Part shown: piece by piece, positions 52,087 through 60,233 of the stretch
How the letters are laid out: every line of letters begins with the position of its first letter
Position numbering within the stretch: the first letter of the stretch is position 1
Source of the DNA: JACMNW01 sp031406155
Lineage (GTDB): Bacteria > Pseudomonadota > Alphaproteobacteria > Rhodobacterales > Rhodobacteraceae
Length of the DNA stretch: 64,000 bases
Reading direction: 5' to 3'
Assembly (NCBI GenBank): GCA_031406155.1
Contig: JANOGW010000051.1
Location: 1-64,000 of the forward strand
Made by a program: the position numbers and the translations under genes
Notes under the pieces: generated by a model
Told to the model about the DNA's origin: nothing
The model's input: only the letters and a program-made list of their open reading frames with translations
Databases searched by the model: none

Positions 52087-53664
52087 TCAATCCACAAATA
52101 GGTAATCGGTTTCGGCGATCTCGCGCGCGGTTGCCTCTGGGATACCAAGAAAAGCGGCGAGTGGCAGGGTATTTTCGTCAACGCTGGCGGTTTGGCGGAT
52201 CACGAAGAACTGCGCGAAATTCGCGTCTCGCAAACGGTCTGATTCGAAGTGCACGTCGTAACGAATGGTTGGCAACAGCTTGTCGATGGTTTCCTGCGGG
52301 GTCAGCGTCCCGGCCAGTCCGACACGGCGGGCATGACCTATCAGGAAATCGTCGGTGAACTCACATTCAATCTCCAACAGGCGCACATCGGATTTGTCGG
52401 AATAGAAATCCTGCATCAGATCGACATTCGCGGGATCGATGCAGATCACCAGTCTGTCGGTCGCCCAGGTTTCAAACAGCATCCTGACCACGGCACGCCG
52501 ATGGCGGGTGCGCTTTTCCAGAGTTGTCTGGATACCACCAAGATCGGGCAGATCGGTATCCGCTTCGTTGAACAGATAATCGACGCAGGGCAGGTTGGTG
52601 ACCTTGCGAACCCGGTCGACAAGGCGTTTGGCGACATGCCATTTTTTGCAGGTGACCATCAGCAAGGTGCGCCCGCGCCCGATGCTGCTTTCGGTTTCCC
52701 AGAACCGCGGCGCAAACCGCCGACCGATGCGCCCGCGGCCGGTGATGAACCGGTACAGACCACGCCCCTCGTTCGAGATGACGAACTGCGCGCCTTGCGT
52801 GGCGTACAGCAAGCCCAGTCGGTCTTTCAGTATCGTCGCCTCGGGCGAGATTTTGCGGGCAAACAGGTAGTCCTGGCTGATCAGCAGATCATACTGATCG
52901 TCATAAAAGCTGACCGGCATGCCATAGTCGGAAAACATCAGAAACGTCAGCGTGCGCGATCTGATTTCAGCTTCGGGGACAAGATGGCCAACCAGGGTTT
53001 GAAAAAATGTCTCATCCGGGATCCAGGTCGTGTGGAAAAACCGCATGACGTCCCGGCGCTTGGTGCAAAAATCCAAGACCGCCTCGATCGTGCGGCGGCG
53101 CAGGCACCACCACTGGCTGCCGATCTGCATCTGGATGTCTGCGGGCACCTGCCGGGTCAGGCCCAACCGTTTTTGCAGGCTCATCGAGGCATAGAACAGC
53201 GACTTCTGATTGCGTTCGTTGAACAAGTGGCGATAGATCAGCCGCTCTTCCTTGATGCCGGTCTTGATCCAGTCCGAACTGAAAAAGTCGAAACTTTCAA
53301 TGAAATCAACTTCGTTTTTGTCCAGATAGCCATGCACGTATTCCGATGACTTGATCGGCATGCAGTCACCGGACAGCATGTAGAAATGCGTGGCGCGCGG
53401 AAAAGCCTCGATGGCCGCCCGGACCGCCTGCAAGGTGGCCGCGACCAGGCTCCATTCGCCCCAGCCACATTTGACGCGGCGCCTTGCGAAGGTGACGGAC
53501 GGATTGCCGGACAAGGCCGCGCGAATACGATCAAAGTCGGCTGCCTTTGCGCGACCGTCGAAGTGGATGGCGATGAAATCACCTGTTGCGGTCAGCCGTT
53601 CAGCCTGCGCGATGACCCCTTCGGGATCTTTGTGGCACAGAAGGATGAAGGCGATTTTTGACAT
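52087..53664 (-). CDS. Core-2/I-branching-type glycosyltransferase with C-terminal DUF5928-like region
   Basis: 525 residues from ATG 53664 (MSKIAFILLCHKDPEG). The N-terminal half (about 1-280) is a GT14-like core-2/I-branching domain: FILLCHKDPEGVIAQAERL, VKCGWGEWSLVAATLQAVRAA, HFYMLSGDCMPIKSSEYVHGYL, GSQWWCLRRRTIEAVLDF and FHTTWIPDETFFQTL. The C-terminal half (about 290-525) is a conserved P-loop-like region (GRGRTLLMVTCKKWHVAKRL) that I associate with DUF5928 of Rhodobacteraceae. It diverges from a sulfotransferase gene, together suggesting a sulfated surface glycan. Confidence 0.83.
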   Translation of the reverse strand: MSKIAFILLCHKDPEGVIAQAERLTATGDFIAIHFDGRAKAADFDRIRAALSGNPSVTFARRRVKCGWGEWSLVAATLQAVRAAIEAFPRATHFYMLSGDCMPIKSSEYVHGYLDKNEVDFIESFDFFSSDWIKTGIKEERLIYRHLFNERNQKSLFYASMSLQKRLGLTRQVPADIQMQIGSQWWCLRRRTIEAVLDFCTKRRDVMRFFHTTWIPDETFFQTLVGHLVPEAEIRSRTLTFLMFSDYGMPVSFYDDQYDLLISQDYLFARKISPEATILKDRLGLLYATQGAQFVISNEGRGLYRFITGRGRIGRRFAPRFWETESSIGRGRTLLMVTCKKWHVAKRLVDRVRKVTNLPCVDYLFNEADTDLPDLGGIQTTLEKRTRHRRAVVRMLFETWATDRLVICIDPANVDLMQDFYSDKSDVRLLEIECEFTDDFLIGHARRVGLAGTLTPQETIDKLLPTIRYDVHFESDRLRDANFAQFFVIRQTASVDENTLPLAAFLGIPEATAREIAETDYLFVD

Positions 53665-53811
53665 TTCGGTAACTTTGCTTGCCGGCTGCGCGTATTGTTT
53701 CACTAGATAGCGTTATCAACCATTGAAAATACAGCATTTGTTTGCTTCTTTGAGGTCTGATGTTCTGGTGTGTCACTGTCGGCACCACAGAACCAAAGGG
53801 GCAGGCTTTAC

Positions 53812-54630
53812 ATGGGGTTTCCCGGCACCTGGATGACCGAAAGTGAAAGCATGGTGTACCGTGTGGTGCCCAAATGCGCCTGCTCGTCTATCGGACAGAT
53901 CATGTTCTATTCAGATCATGGCAAGTTTTTTGACGGCGACATCCATGATGCGGCGGGCGGCATGCACAAATGGGCGATCGAAGCGAGCCAGCCGAAGATC
54001 GAAAACAACGTGAAAAACCACGTCTCGTTTGCCTTCACCTGCGTTCGAAATCCCTACACGCGTATCCTTTCATCGTTTTTCGACAAGATCTGCGGCGTGC
54101 AGCGCAATGGCAAACGCTATCGTGGCAACATGGTCCCGCTGCTGACGCAGAAATATGGTATCAATGTCGGCGGTGATGACGGCATGGCAGAGTTTGACCA
54201 GATCGCCTCGTTCAGGCGGTTCCTGCTGTTCGCGCGCGACACCATTCGCTGGCGCAAACCGATGGAGCCGGACATCCACTGGTCTGCCATGGCGGGGCAT
54301 ATCTCGACCTATATCGTCAACGGTGGGCGCTATGACCACATCTTTTTTACCGAAGATTTTGATGCCGGCATGCAGCACGTTCTTGGCAGCGTCAAAACCA
54401 GACACAAGGTGAACCTGAAGAAGATCCCGAAGTTCAATGAAAGCGAAGGGCACGGGCCAAAGCGGCTGCATCCGGTGGAAGATTACTTTGACGATCTGTC
54501 GCGTCATCTGATGTGGGAGATTTACAAGCGCGATTTCCAGTTGTTCAACTATGATTTTGACAACCCGGGCAACAAGATGCCGCTTGGCCCGGTTGATCTG
54601 GCAGAGGTGCACGCCAAACTGGGGGAATAG
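53812..54630 (+). CDS. Sulfotransferase family protein
   Basis: 272 residues from ATG 53812. The 5'-phosphosulfate loop is YRVVPKCACSSIGQIMFY near residue 18 and the 3'-phosphate loop is FTCVRNPYTRILSSFFDKICG, both typical of the sulfotransferase-2 (carbohydrate sulfotransferase-like) family. The catalytic-type base is probably in HISTYIVNGGRYDHIFFTEDF. It would transfer sulfate from PAPS to a glycan. It diverges from the glycosyltransferase gene with a 147-base gap between the starts. Confidence 0.87.
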   Translation: MGFPGTWMTESESMVYRVVPKCACSSIGQIMFYSDHGKFFDGDIHDAAGGMHKWAIEASQPKIENNVKNHVSFAFTCVRNPYTRILSSFFDKICGVQRNGKRYRGNMVPLLTQKYGINVGGDDGMAEFDQIASFRRFLLFARDTIRWRKPMEPDIHWSAMAGHISTYIVNGGRYDHIFFTEDFDAGMQHVLGSVKTRHKVNLKKIPKFNESEGHGPKRLHPVEDYFDDLSRHLMWEIYKRDFQLFNYDFDNPGNKMPLGPVDLAEVHAKLGE

Positions 54631-54648
54631 CCCTGCTTGCAAGGTCGA

Positions 54649-54671
54649 GCGGGGGGCTTCACACCCCCCGC
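54649..54671 (+). terminator. Hairpin downstream of the sulfotransferase gene
   Basis: A perfect 8-bp GC stem (54649-54656 / 54664-54671) with a 7-base loop lies about 20 bases after the stop. No U-tract follows, but the 3'-end motif at 54681-54703 comes directly after, as in the ALDH and gshA cases. Confidence 0.6.
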
Positions 54672-54680
54672 ACCCCCCGT

Positions 54681-54703
54681 GGGATATTTTCGCCAAAATG
54701 AAA
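54681..54703 (+). repeat. 3'-end repeat motif, copy 3
   Basis: GGGATATTTTCGCCAAAATG followed by AAA, 51 bases after the sulfotransferase stop and in its orientation. Third copy of the motif at 8836 and 15584. Confidence 0.65.
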
Positions 54704-54729
54704 GCCGCGACCGGATGTGCCGCTGGAAC

Positions 54730-54782
54730 GTGCCAGACAAAAGCGCGTACCGGTTTTGTTGAAAGGCATGCGTTAAATCAAC
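54730..54782 (+). repeat. Dispersed repeat B, copy 3
   Basis: GTGCCAGACAAAAGCG, then GTACCGGTTTTGTTGAAAGG and a CATGCGTTAAATCAAC tail. It is more diverged than copies 1 and 2. Its tail overlaps the last codons and the stop (54773-54775) of the adenosine kinase gene on the minus strand. Confidence 0.6.
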
Positions 54783-55756
54783 CCGTCCTTGCGGAACAGG
54801 GCCTTCAGATCAGCCTCCGGTCTTGCGCCGAAATGGCTGATCACCTCGGCCGCCGCCACGCATCCCATGCGGCCACAGGTCGCAAGGCTTTGGCCTGTCG
54901 CCATGCCGTAAAGAAAGCCGGCGGCGAACTGATCGCCCGCGCCGGTCGCGTCAACCGGCACGATCCGGCGTACCGGCACGACCGCCTGTTCGTCGCCGCG
55001 TACCACGATCACGTCATGGCCCGACCTTGTGCAGACCACAAAGCCGCATTCCGCTGCCGCCTGTTCAAGCGCCGCAGACAGGTCCGTCTGATAGAGCGAC
55101 GACCATTCGTGTTCGTTTCCGATCACATAATCCAGATCCTTGACCAGACACCGGAAATCGCCGCGATGCCGATCCACGCAGAACGGATCCGACAATGCGA
55201 TACCGGCCTTGCCGCCATTGGCATGGCACAACTGCACCGCGCGCTCGAACGCTTGCTTGCCCTTTGGCTTGTCGTAAAGATAGCCTTCCAGAAACAGGAT
55301 CTCTGCCTGCCCGGCCACATCGTCAGACACATCAACCGGCCCCAGTTCGGAGGATATGCCAAGATAGGTGTTCATCGACCGCTCGCCATCGGGGGAGACG
55401 AAAATCATCGATCGAGAGGTTGGCAGATCGCCGCCCACAACCGGTGCATTGACGAAATCGGTGCCGTTTTCCGCCATCGCGCGCGCATAGAAACGCCCCA
55501 GCGCATCGTCATGCACCCGCCCGATAAACGCGGTGGTCAGGCCAAGATTGCCAAGCCCCGCAAGCGTGTTGGCGACCGACCCGCCGGGTGCCTGAACCCG
55601 GTCCTTCATGGCGCCATACAGCATTTCGCCGCGTTCGCGTTCCACCAGTTGCATGATGCCTTTTTCAATGCCCATCAGTTCGACAAAGCTATCATCCGCA
55701 CTGCAAAACACATCGACAATGGCGTTGCCGATGCCGACCACCTGATAGGATTTCAT
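54773..55756 (-). CDS. Adenosine kinase (PfkB family)
   Basis: 327 residues. PfkB signatures: VVGIGNAIVDVFCSADDSFVE at the N-terminus, APGGSVANTLAGLGNLG (substrate and anion hole region), VIGNEHEWSSLY, and VPVDATGAGDQFAAGFLYGMATG with the catalytic Asp. The length and N-terminal sequence match alphaproteobacterial adenosine kinase better than ribokinase. Its ATG overlaps the nth stop by four bases. It recycles adenosine to AMP. Confidence 0.9.
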   Translation of the reverse strand: MKSYQVVGIGNAIVDVFCSADDSFVELMGIEKGIMQLVERERGEMLYGAMKDRVQAPGGSVANTLAGLGNLGLTTAFIGRVHDDALGRFYARAMAENGTDFVNAPVVGGDLPTSRSMIFVSPDGERSMNTYLGISSELGPVDVSDDVAGQAEILFLEGYLYDKPKGKQAFERAVQLCHANGGKAGIALSDPFCVDRHRGDFRCLVKDLDYVIGNEHEWSSLYQTDLSAALEQAAAECGFVVCTRSGHDVIVVRGDEQAVVPVRRIVPVDATGAGDQFAAGFLYGMATGQSLATCGRMGCVAAAEVISHFGARPEADLKALFRKDGLI

Positions 55757-56397
55757 TCGGTTTTATCCTCAAAAAGACACAAGTCGCGGATGATGCAGAG
55801 CCCGCATTTCGGTTTGCGCGCCACGCAGATGTAACGCCCGTGCAAGATCATCCAGTGATGGGCGTGGTGTTGGTATTCGGCGGGCACGTTGTCTTCGATC
55901 GCACGTTCCACCACATCGACATCGCGCCCGGGTGCGATGCCGGAGCGGTTGCCAAGCCGGAAAATGTGGGTGTCCACTGCTTGGGCAGGCTGGTGAAACC
56001 ACATGTTCAAGACCACATTGGCGGTCTTGCGCCCAACCCCCGGCATGGATTGAAGGGCGGCCCGTGAGGATGGCACTTCGCCGCCATAGTCATCGACAAG
56101 GATTTGGCTTAGGCGGATCACGTTTCGGGCCTTGTTGCGAAACAAGCCGATGGTCTTGATGTGCTGGATCAGTGCCTCTTCGCCCAGATCCAGCATCTTT
56201 TGCGGGGTATCGGCAATCGCGAACAGCGGCCCTGTGGCCCGGTTGACCCCTGCGTCCGTTGCCTGCGCCGACAGGGCCACCGCAACAAGCAGAGTATAGG
56301 CGTTCAAATGGTGCAATTCGCCCTTTGGTTCCGGCTCTGCCGCCTGAAACCGGGAAAAGATCGCATTCATCGCGGCATAGGGAAGCTGTCTGACCAT
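55753..56397 (-). CDS. nth: Endonuclease III
   Basis: 214 residues from ATG 56397 (MVRQLPYAAMNAIFSRF). HhH motif SMPGVGRKTANVVLN with the catalytic Lys, the catalytic Asp in QAVDTHIFRLGNR, and a 4Fe-4S cluster motif CVARKPKCGLCIIRDLC (C-X6-C-X2-C-X5-C). It removes oxidised pyrimidines from DNA and cuts the abasic site. It is the upstream partner of the adenosine kinase gene. Confidence 0.95.
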   Translation of the reverse strand: MVRQLPYAAMNAIFSRFQAAEPEPKGELHHLNAYTLLVAVALSAQATDAGVNRATGPLFAIADTPQKMLDLGEEALIQHIKTIGLFRNKARNVIRLSQILVDDYGGEVPSSRAALQSMPGVGRKTANVVLNMWFHQPAQAVDTHIFRLGNRSGIAPGRDVDVVERAIEDNVPAEYQHHAHHWMILHGRYICVARKPKCGLCIIRDLCLFEDKTE

Positions 56398-56516
56398 TGC
56401 TGCGATATGCCCGAACCACCCCCCTGCGGCAAGCCCCCTGCAACCCGGACGAAGGCGCAATTTCCGGGTCGCGATGGCGGGATCGGCGCTCTATGCTGGC
56501 AGAACAGGAGCACGCC

Positions 56517-57362
56517 ATGAACATATCGCCAGAAGCCCCCGCCTACCATTATTCCGTTATCGCGCGCGCCTTGCGGCATATCGATGAGGGTGGTCCCACA
56601 TTGACGCTAGAGGATCTGGCGTCACAAATGGGGATGAGTGCCGCCCATTTTCAGCGGGTTTTCTCGCAATGGGTGGGCGTGTCGCCGAAACGCTATCAGC
56701 AATACCTGACGCTGGATCATGCCAAACGGCTGCTTGCCGACCGCTTTTCCGTGCTGGAAACGTCGTTGCAGACCGGGTTGTCGGGGGGGGGCCGGCTGCA
56801 TGATCTGTTCGTGCGCTGGGAAGCCATGAGCCCTGGTGACTATGCGCGGGGTGGGGAGAGTCTGGCCATCGCCTGGGGTTTGTTCGATACACCCTTCGGG
56901 CAGGCGCTGGCGATGGCCACCGATCGCGGCATCTGCGGGATGGCGTTTACCGATGAGGCTGGCTTTGACGCTGCTTTCGCCGATATGACCGGGCGGTGGC
57001 CGAAGGCTGCTTTTCACCGGGACGATGCAAGTATCGCGCCCTTGATCGCCGGTGCATTCGGGAACGCCGGTCATGGGGATACGAGGCTGCATCTGATCGG
57101 TGCGCCGTTCCAGATCAAGGTGTGGGAGGCGCTTTTGCAGGTTCCCTCAGGCCACGTCACCACCTACAGCGAACTTGCGGGTGCCATTGGCCAAGCAAAT
57201 GCGGTGCGCGCAGTCGGTACGGCTGTGGGTCGCAACCCGGTCAGTTGGCTGATCCCGTGCCATCGCGCCTTGCGCAAATCGGGCGGGCTGGGCGGCTATC
57301 ACTGGGGGTTGCCGGTGAAGCGCGCGATGCTTGCGTGGGAGGCCGCGCGTACCGAAGCATGA
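56517..57362 (+). CDS. AraC-domain methylated-DNA-protein cysteine methyltransferase (Ada-like)
   Basis: 281 residues from ATG 56517 with AGGAGCA upstream. An AraC-type helix-turn-helix domain (about 15-115: LTLEDLASQMGMSAAHFQRVFSQWVGVSPKRY) is followed by an Ogt domain (about 120-275: FQIKVWEALLQVPSGHVTTYSELA, NPVSWLIPCHRALRK with the acceptor Cys, GLGGYHWGLPVKRAML). The N-terminal methyl-phosphotriester zinc domain of Ada is absent, so it cannot switch by the classic Ada route. It repairs O6-alkylguanine. It diverges from nth. Confidence 0.92.
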   Translation: MNISPEAPAYHYSVIARALRHIDEGGPTLTLEDLASQMGMSAAHFQRVFSQWVGVSPKRYQQYLTLDHAKRLLADRFSVLETSLQTGLSGGGRLHDLFVRWEAMSPGDYARGGESLAIAWGLFDTPFGQALAMATDRGICGMAFTDEAGFDAAFADMTGRWPKAAFHRDDASIAPLIAGAFGNAGHGDTRLHLIGAPFQIKVWEALLQVPSGHVTTYSELAGAIGQANAVRAVGTAVGRNPVSWLIPCHRALRKSGGLGGYHWGLPVKRAMLAWEAARTEA

Positions 57363-57467
57363 TGCGCGGAAATCTGCCATGCCGGGCGGCCATCTTTCGC
57401 TGACGGCTTTGCCTTGCTATAAGACGTTACAAGCCCGGCAAACGGGCCCTGAAACGAGGCAGCAGAT

Positions 57468-58124
57468 ATGAATTTCAAAACCCCCCTGATCGCGGCGTCC
57501 CTTGGCTTTTTCGCGCTTTCGGCCTGTACGATTGACCCAAACGCGTTCCCGGATGATCCAAATGCGCGTACCAAGGGCGGTGCCGTTACCGGTGCGCTGC
57601 TGGGTGGGTTCATCGGGGCCAGAAGCGATGACAACAGCCTTGCCAAGGCGGCGGTGGGTGCGGCAGTCGGTGCTGCCATCGGCGGGGCAATCGGGCAGAA
57701 CCTTGACCGGCAAGCCGCCGATCTGCGCGCTGTCAACGGCAACTTTACCGTCACGAACAATGGCCGATATCTGGTCGTCAACATGCCGCAAGACCTGCTG
57801 TTTGCTACCGACAGCGCCGTGTTGCGCCCTGATCTGACGCGCGACATCAAGGCCATCGCCGCCAACCTGCAACAATATCCCAACAGCCAGATCGAAATTG
57901 TGGGCCATACCGACAACACGGGATCGTCGGCCTACAATCAGGACCTGTCACAACGCCGCGCGGTTTCAGTCGCAGAGGTGCTGCGTGGGGCAGGCGTGCC
58001 GAATGCCCGGATCGCAGCTTTTGGGCGGGGCGAGGATCAACCGCTGCCCAACGCGTCCAACCTGACGCCGGAAGGGCGCGCGATGAACCGTAGGGTCGAG
58101 ATCATCATCCGTCCGACCGCCTGA
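57468..58124 (+). CDS. OmpA-family lipoprotein with glycine zipper
   Basis: 218 residues. A lipobox (LSAC, Cys near 20) follows a signal peptide (LIAASLGFFA). A glycine-zipper region (about 35-85: GGAVTGALLGGFIGARS, AAVGAAVGAAIGGAIGQN) could insert in the outer membrane. The OmpA domain follows (about 100-215) with FATDSAVLRPDL, EIVGHTDNTGSSAYNQDLSQRRAVSV and EGRAMNRRVEIII. It resembles the Pal/YiaD type of outer-membrane lipoproteins. A perfect terminator follows at 58148-58171. Confidence 0.93.
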   Translation: MNFKTPLIAASLGFFALSACTIDPNAFPDDPNARTKGGAVTGALLGGFIGARSDDNSLAKAAVGAAVGAAIGGAIGQNLDRQAADLRAVNGNFTVTNNGRYLVVNMPQDLLFATDSAVLRPDLTRDIKAIAANLQQYPNSQIEIVGHTDNTGSSAYNQDLSQRRAVSVAEVLRGAGVPNARIAAFGRGEDQPLPNASNLTPEGRAMNRRVEIIIRPTA

Positions 58125-58147
58125 CCCACGATTGTGCACTGAGTGGA

Positions 58148-58171
58148 ACAGCCGGGGCGTTCCCCGGCTGT
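58148..58171 (+). terminator. Intrinsic terminator after the OmpA-family lipoprotein gene
   Basis: A perfect 10-bp stem (58148-58157 / 58162-58171) with a CGTT loop is followed by a run of T. It is a strong terminator for the lipoprotein gene and separates it from the FCD regulator. Confidence 0.93.
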
Positions 58172-58228
58172 TTTTCATTGCACTTGTCAGAGTGTGGTCT
58201 AAAACTTTCACCAATTTCGGGGAAAGCC

Positions 58229-58996
58229 ATGCCATTTCTGAAAATTCAGGCTGAAAAACTGTCTTTGTCGGTGGTTCGCCAGATTGAACTGCTGATCCTG
58301 CGTGGCATCCTGCGGCCCGGGGAACGGCTGCCTGCCGAACGCGAGTTATCTGAAAGGCTTGGCGTCTCGCGCCCGTCCCTGCGCGAAGCGGTGGCAAATC
58401 TGCAGGCGCGCGGATTGCTTAGCAGCCGCCCGGGCGCTGGAATTTATGTTGCAGACGTGCTTGGATCGGCGTTTTCGGACGGGCTGGTCCAGTTGTTTTC
58501 CAGCCACGAAGACGCGGTGTTCGACTACATCGCTTTTCGCCGCGATATGGAGGGACTTGCGGCCGAGCGCGCGGCAACTCTTGGGTCAGACACCGATCTG
58601 CTGGTCATCGACACGATATTTCAGAAGATGGAAGCCGCGCACAGCAAGCGCGATCCCTCGGACGAGGCGGCGTTGGACGCCGAGTTTCACATGGCCATCA
58701 TCGAGGCCAGCCATAACATCATCATGCTGCACATGATGCGGTCAATGTACGATCTGCTGCGTCAGGGCGTGTTCTACAACCGCCAAATGATGTTCAAACA
58801 GCGCATGACGCGCGAGGCGCTGTTGGATCAACACCGCGAGATCAACATCGGTCTGCAAGCGCGCGATCCAGTGGCGGCCCGGGCGGCGGTGGTCGCGCAT
58901 ATGAATTATGTGGAACAATCCCTTGCGGGCCAGATCAAGGCGCAACGCAACGAAGCCGTTGCCAAGCAGCGATACGAGCACGAGCAGAACCGGTGA
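58229..58996 (+). CDS. FadR-type GntR regulator (FCD domain)
   Basis: 255 residues from ATG 58229 with GGGGAAAG upstream. The GntR winged helix (about 10-75) has LRPGERLPAERELSERLGVSRPSLREAVANLQARGLL. The FCD ligand domain (about 90-240) has the metal ligands in EAALDAEFHMAIIEASHN, LDQHREINIGLQARDPVAARAAVVAHMNY. This is the PdhR/LldR/GlcC group. The ligand is probably a small organic acid; a link to glcDEF is possible but the genes are 20 kb apart. Confidence 0.9.
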   Translation: MPFLKIQAEKLSLSVVRQIELLILRGILRPGERLPAERELSERLGVSRPSLREAVANLQARGLLSSRPGAGIYVADVLGSAFSDGLVQLFSSHEDAVFDYIAFRRDMEGLAAERAATLGSDTDLLVIDTIFQKMEAAHSKRDPSDEAALDAEFHMAIIEASHNIIMLHMMRSMYDLLRQGVFYNRQMMFKQRMTREALLDQHREINIGLQARDPVAARAAVVAHMNYVEQSLAGQIKAQRNEAVAKQRYEHEQNR

Positions 58997-59014
58997 TCCA
59001 ATGACGAACGAATT

Positions 59015-59038
59015 AGGCCCGGTCCAGCGACCGGGCCT
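59015..59038. terminator. Bidirectional terminator between the FCD regulator and atpF
   Basis: A perfect 10-bp stem (59015-59024 / 59029-59038) with a CAGC loop lies between convergent genes. The flanking T on one side and A on the other are few, but it is well placed to stop both transcripts. Confidence 0.8.
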
Positions 59039-59057
59039 TGTTCATCCCCGGGCGTGG

Positions 59058-59612
59058 TCAATGCAGGCGCGCTTCGACCTGACCGATTGCGTCATCGATT
59101 GACCGCGAGGCAGTTTCCGCCGTCATCTGTTTGGCCAGAACTTCGCCGGCAACCGACACAGCAACCGACACCGCGCGTTCACGAACCTGACGCAGTGCGG
59201 ATGCTTCGGCGGATGCGATCTGATCTTGTGCCGACGCCAGCCGACGGGCAATTGCGGCCTTCAGATCAGCCTTTGCCTGTGTCGCCGCAGCCATCGCTTC
59301 TTCGCGGGCGCCGGCAACTATGCGGTCGGATTGTTCCTGCACTTCGCGCTGCTTGCGTTCATAAGACGCCAAAATGGTCTTGGCCTCTTCGCGCAGGGTG
59401 CGTGCTTCTTCCAGATCGGCCTTGATCTGCACCGCACGCGCATCCAGCATGCCCGTCAATTTGCCCGGCACACCCATGTAAACCAGCACGGCAACAAAGG
59501 CGATAAACGCCAGCAGAACGACAAAATCGGTGTTGTTCAGCGAAATGAACGGCCCCGTTGCCGCAACTGCCGGCTGGCCAAGCAGCATCAGGGCGATGGT
59601 CAGCTTTTTCAT
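59058..59612 (-). CDS. atpF: ATP synthase F0 subunit b
   Basis: 184 residues. A hydrophobic N-terminal helix (LNNTDFVVLLAFIAFVAVLVYMGVPGKL) is preceded by a signal-like segment (MKKLTIALMLLGQPAVAA); then a long charged coiled coil (about 55-180, ADLEEARTLREEAKTILASYERKQREV). It forms the stator stalk. It is the last gene of the F0 cluster, four bases after the b' gene. Confidence 0.95.
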   Translation of the reverse strand: MKKLTIALMLLGQPAVAATGPFISLNNTDFVVLLAFIAFVAVLVYMGVPGKLTGMLDARAVQIKADLEEARTLREEAKTILASYERKQREVQEQSDRIVAGAREEAMAAATQAKADLKAAIARRLASAQDQIASAEASALRQVRERAVSVAVSVAGEVLAKQMTAETASRSIDDAIGQVEARLH

Positions 59613-59616
59613 GGCG

Positions 59617-60159
59617 TTACTCCTTCAGCCGGGCGGTAACGGCCACCGCGATCGCCTTGGCATCAGCCTGCCCACCCAAAGACGCCACCAGCGCCTGTGC
59701 AGTATCTCTGGCGACCTCGTTTATGGCGTCCAAAGCACCGGCTTTGATCTCTGTGATCTTCTTTTCGGACTCGACCGCTTTTGCAGCAATGTCCGCGTCG
59801 GCCTTTGCCGTCGCCAGATCCAGATCTTTCTGGATGTCGGCCTTGGCCGCGGCCACGATCTTGGCCGCCTCGCCGCGCGCCGTCGCCAGCGCGTCGTTAT
59901 AGGCTTTTTCAGCCTGCACGGCCTTTTGCTTGAATTCTTCCGCGGCCGCCAGATCATTGCTGATCGTGCCACTGCGTTCGGCCAGCACCGCACCGATGCG
60001 TGGCAGCGCTACCCGCGACAGCACCAGATAGATCAAGACAAGCGTCACCGCCAACCAGAAGATCTGGTTCGGGAACGTGTCGAAGTTCAGCTGTGGCAGG
60101 CCGGCCTTTTCGGCAGTTCCCGCCGCACCCGCGACGGCTTCGGTCGTTGTTGTCGCCAT
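59617..60159 (-). CDS. atpG: ATP synthase F0 subunit b'
   Basis: 180 residues with an N-terminal hydrophilic stretch (about 1-30), one membrane helix (about 32-52, IFWLAVTLVLIYLVLSRVALP) and a long Ala/Lys/Glu coiled coil (FKQKAVQAEKAYNDALATAR). This is the second stator protein (AtpX/b') of alphaproteobacterial and photosynthetic F-ATPases. The gene name varies between annotations. It is followed directly by the b gene. Confidence 0.93.
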   Translation of the reverse strand: MATTTTEAVAGAAGTAEKAGLPQLNFDTFPNQIFWLAVTLVLIYLVLSRVALPRIGAVLAERSGTISNDLAAAEEFKQKAVQAEKAYNDALATARGEAAKIVAAAKADIQKDLDLATAKADADIAAKAVESEKKITEIKAGALDAINEVARDTAQALVASLGGQADAKAIAVAVTARLKE

Positions 60160-60233
60160 GACATCCTCCTTGCGGAACCTGAAGTTACCCGGCGAGGGCT
60201 GCTAACCCCGCCGGACGCTTGGCCCTTAAAGGA

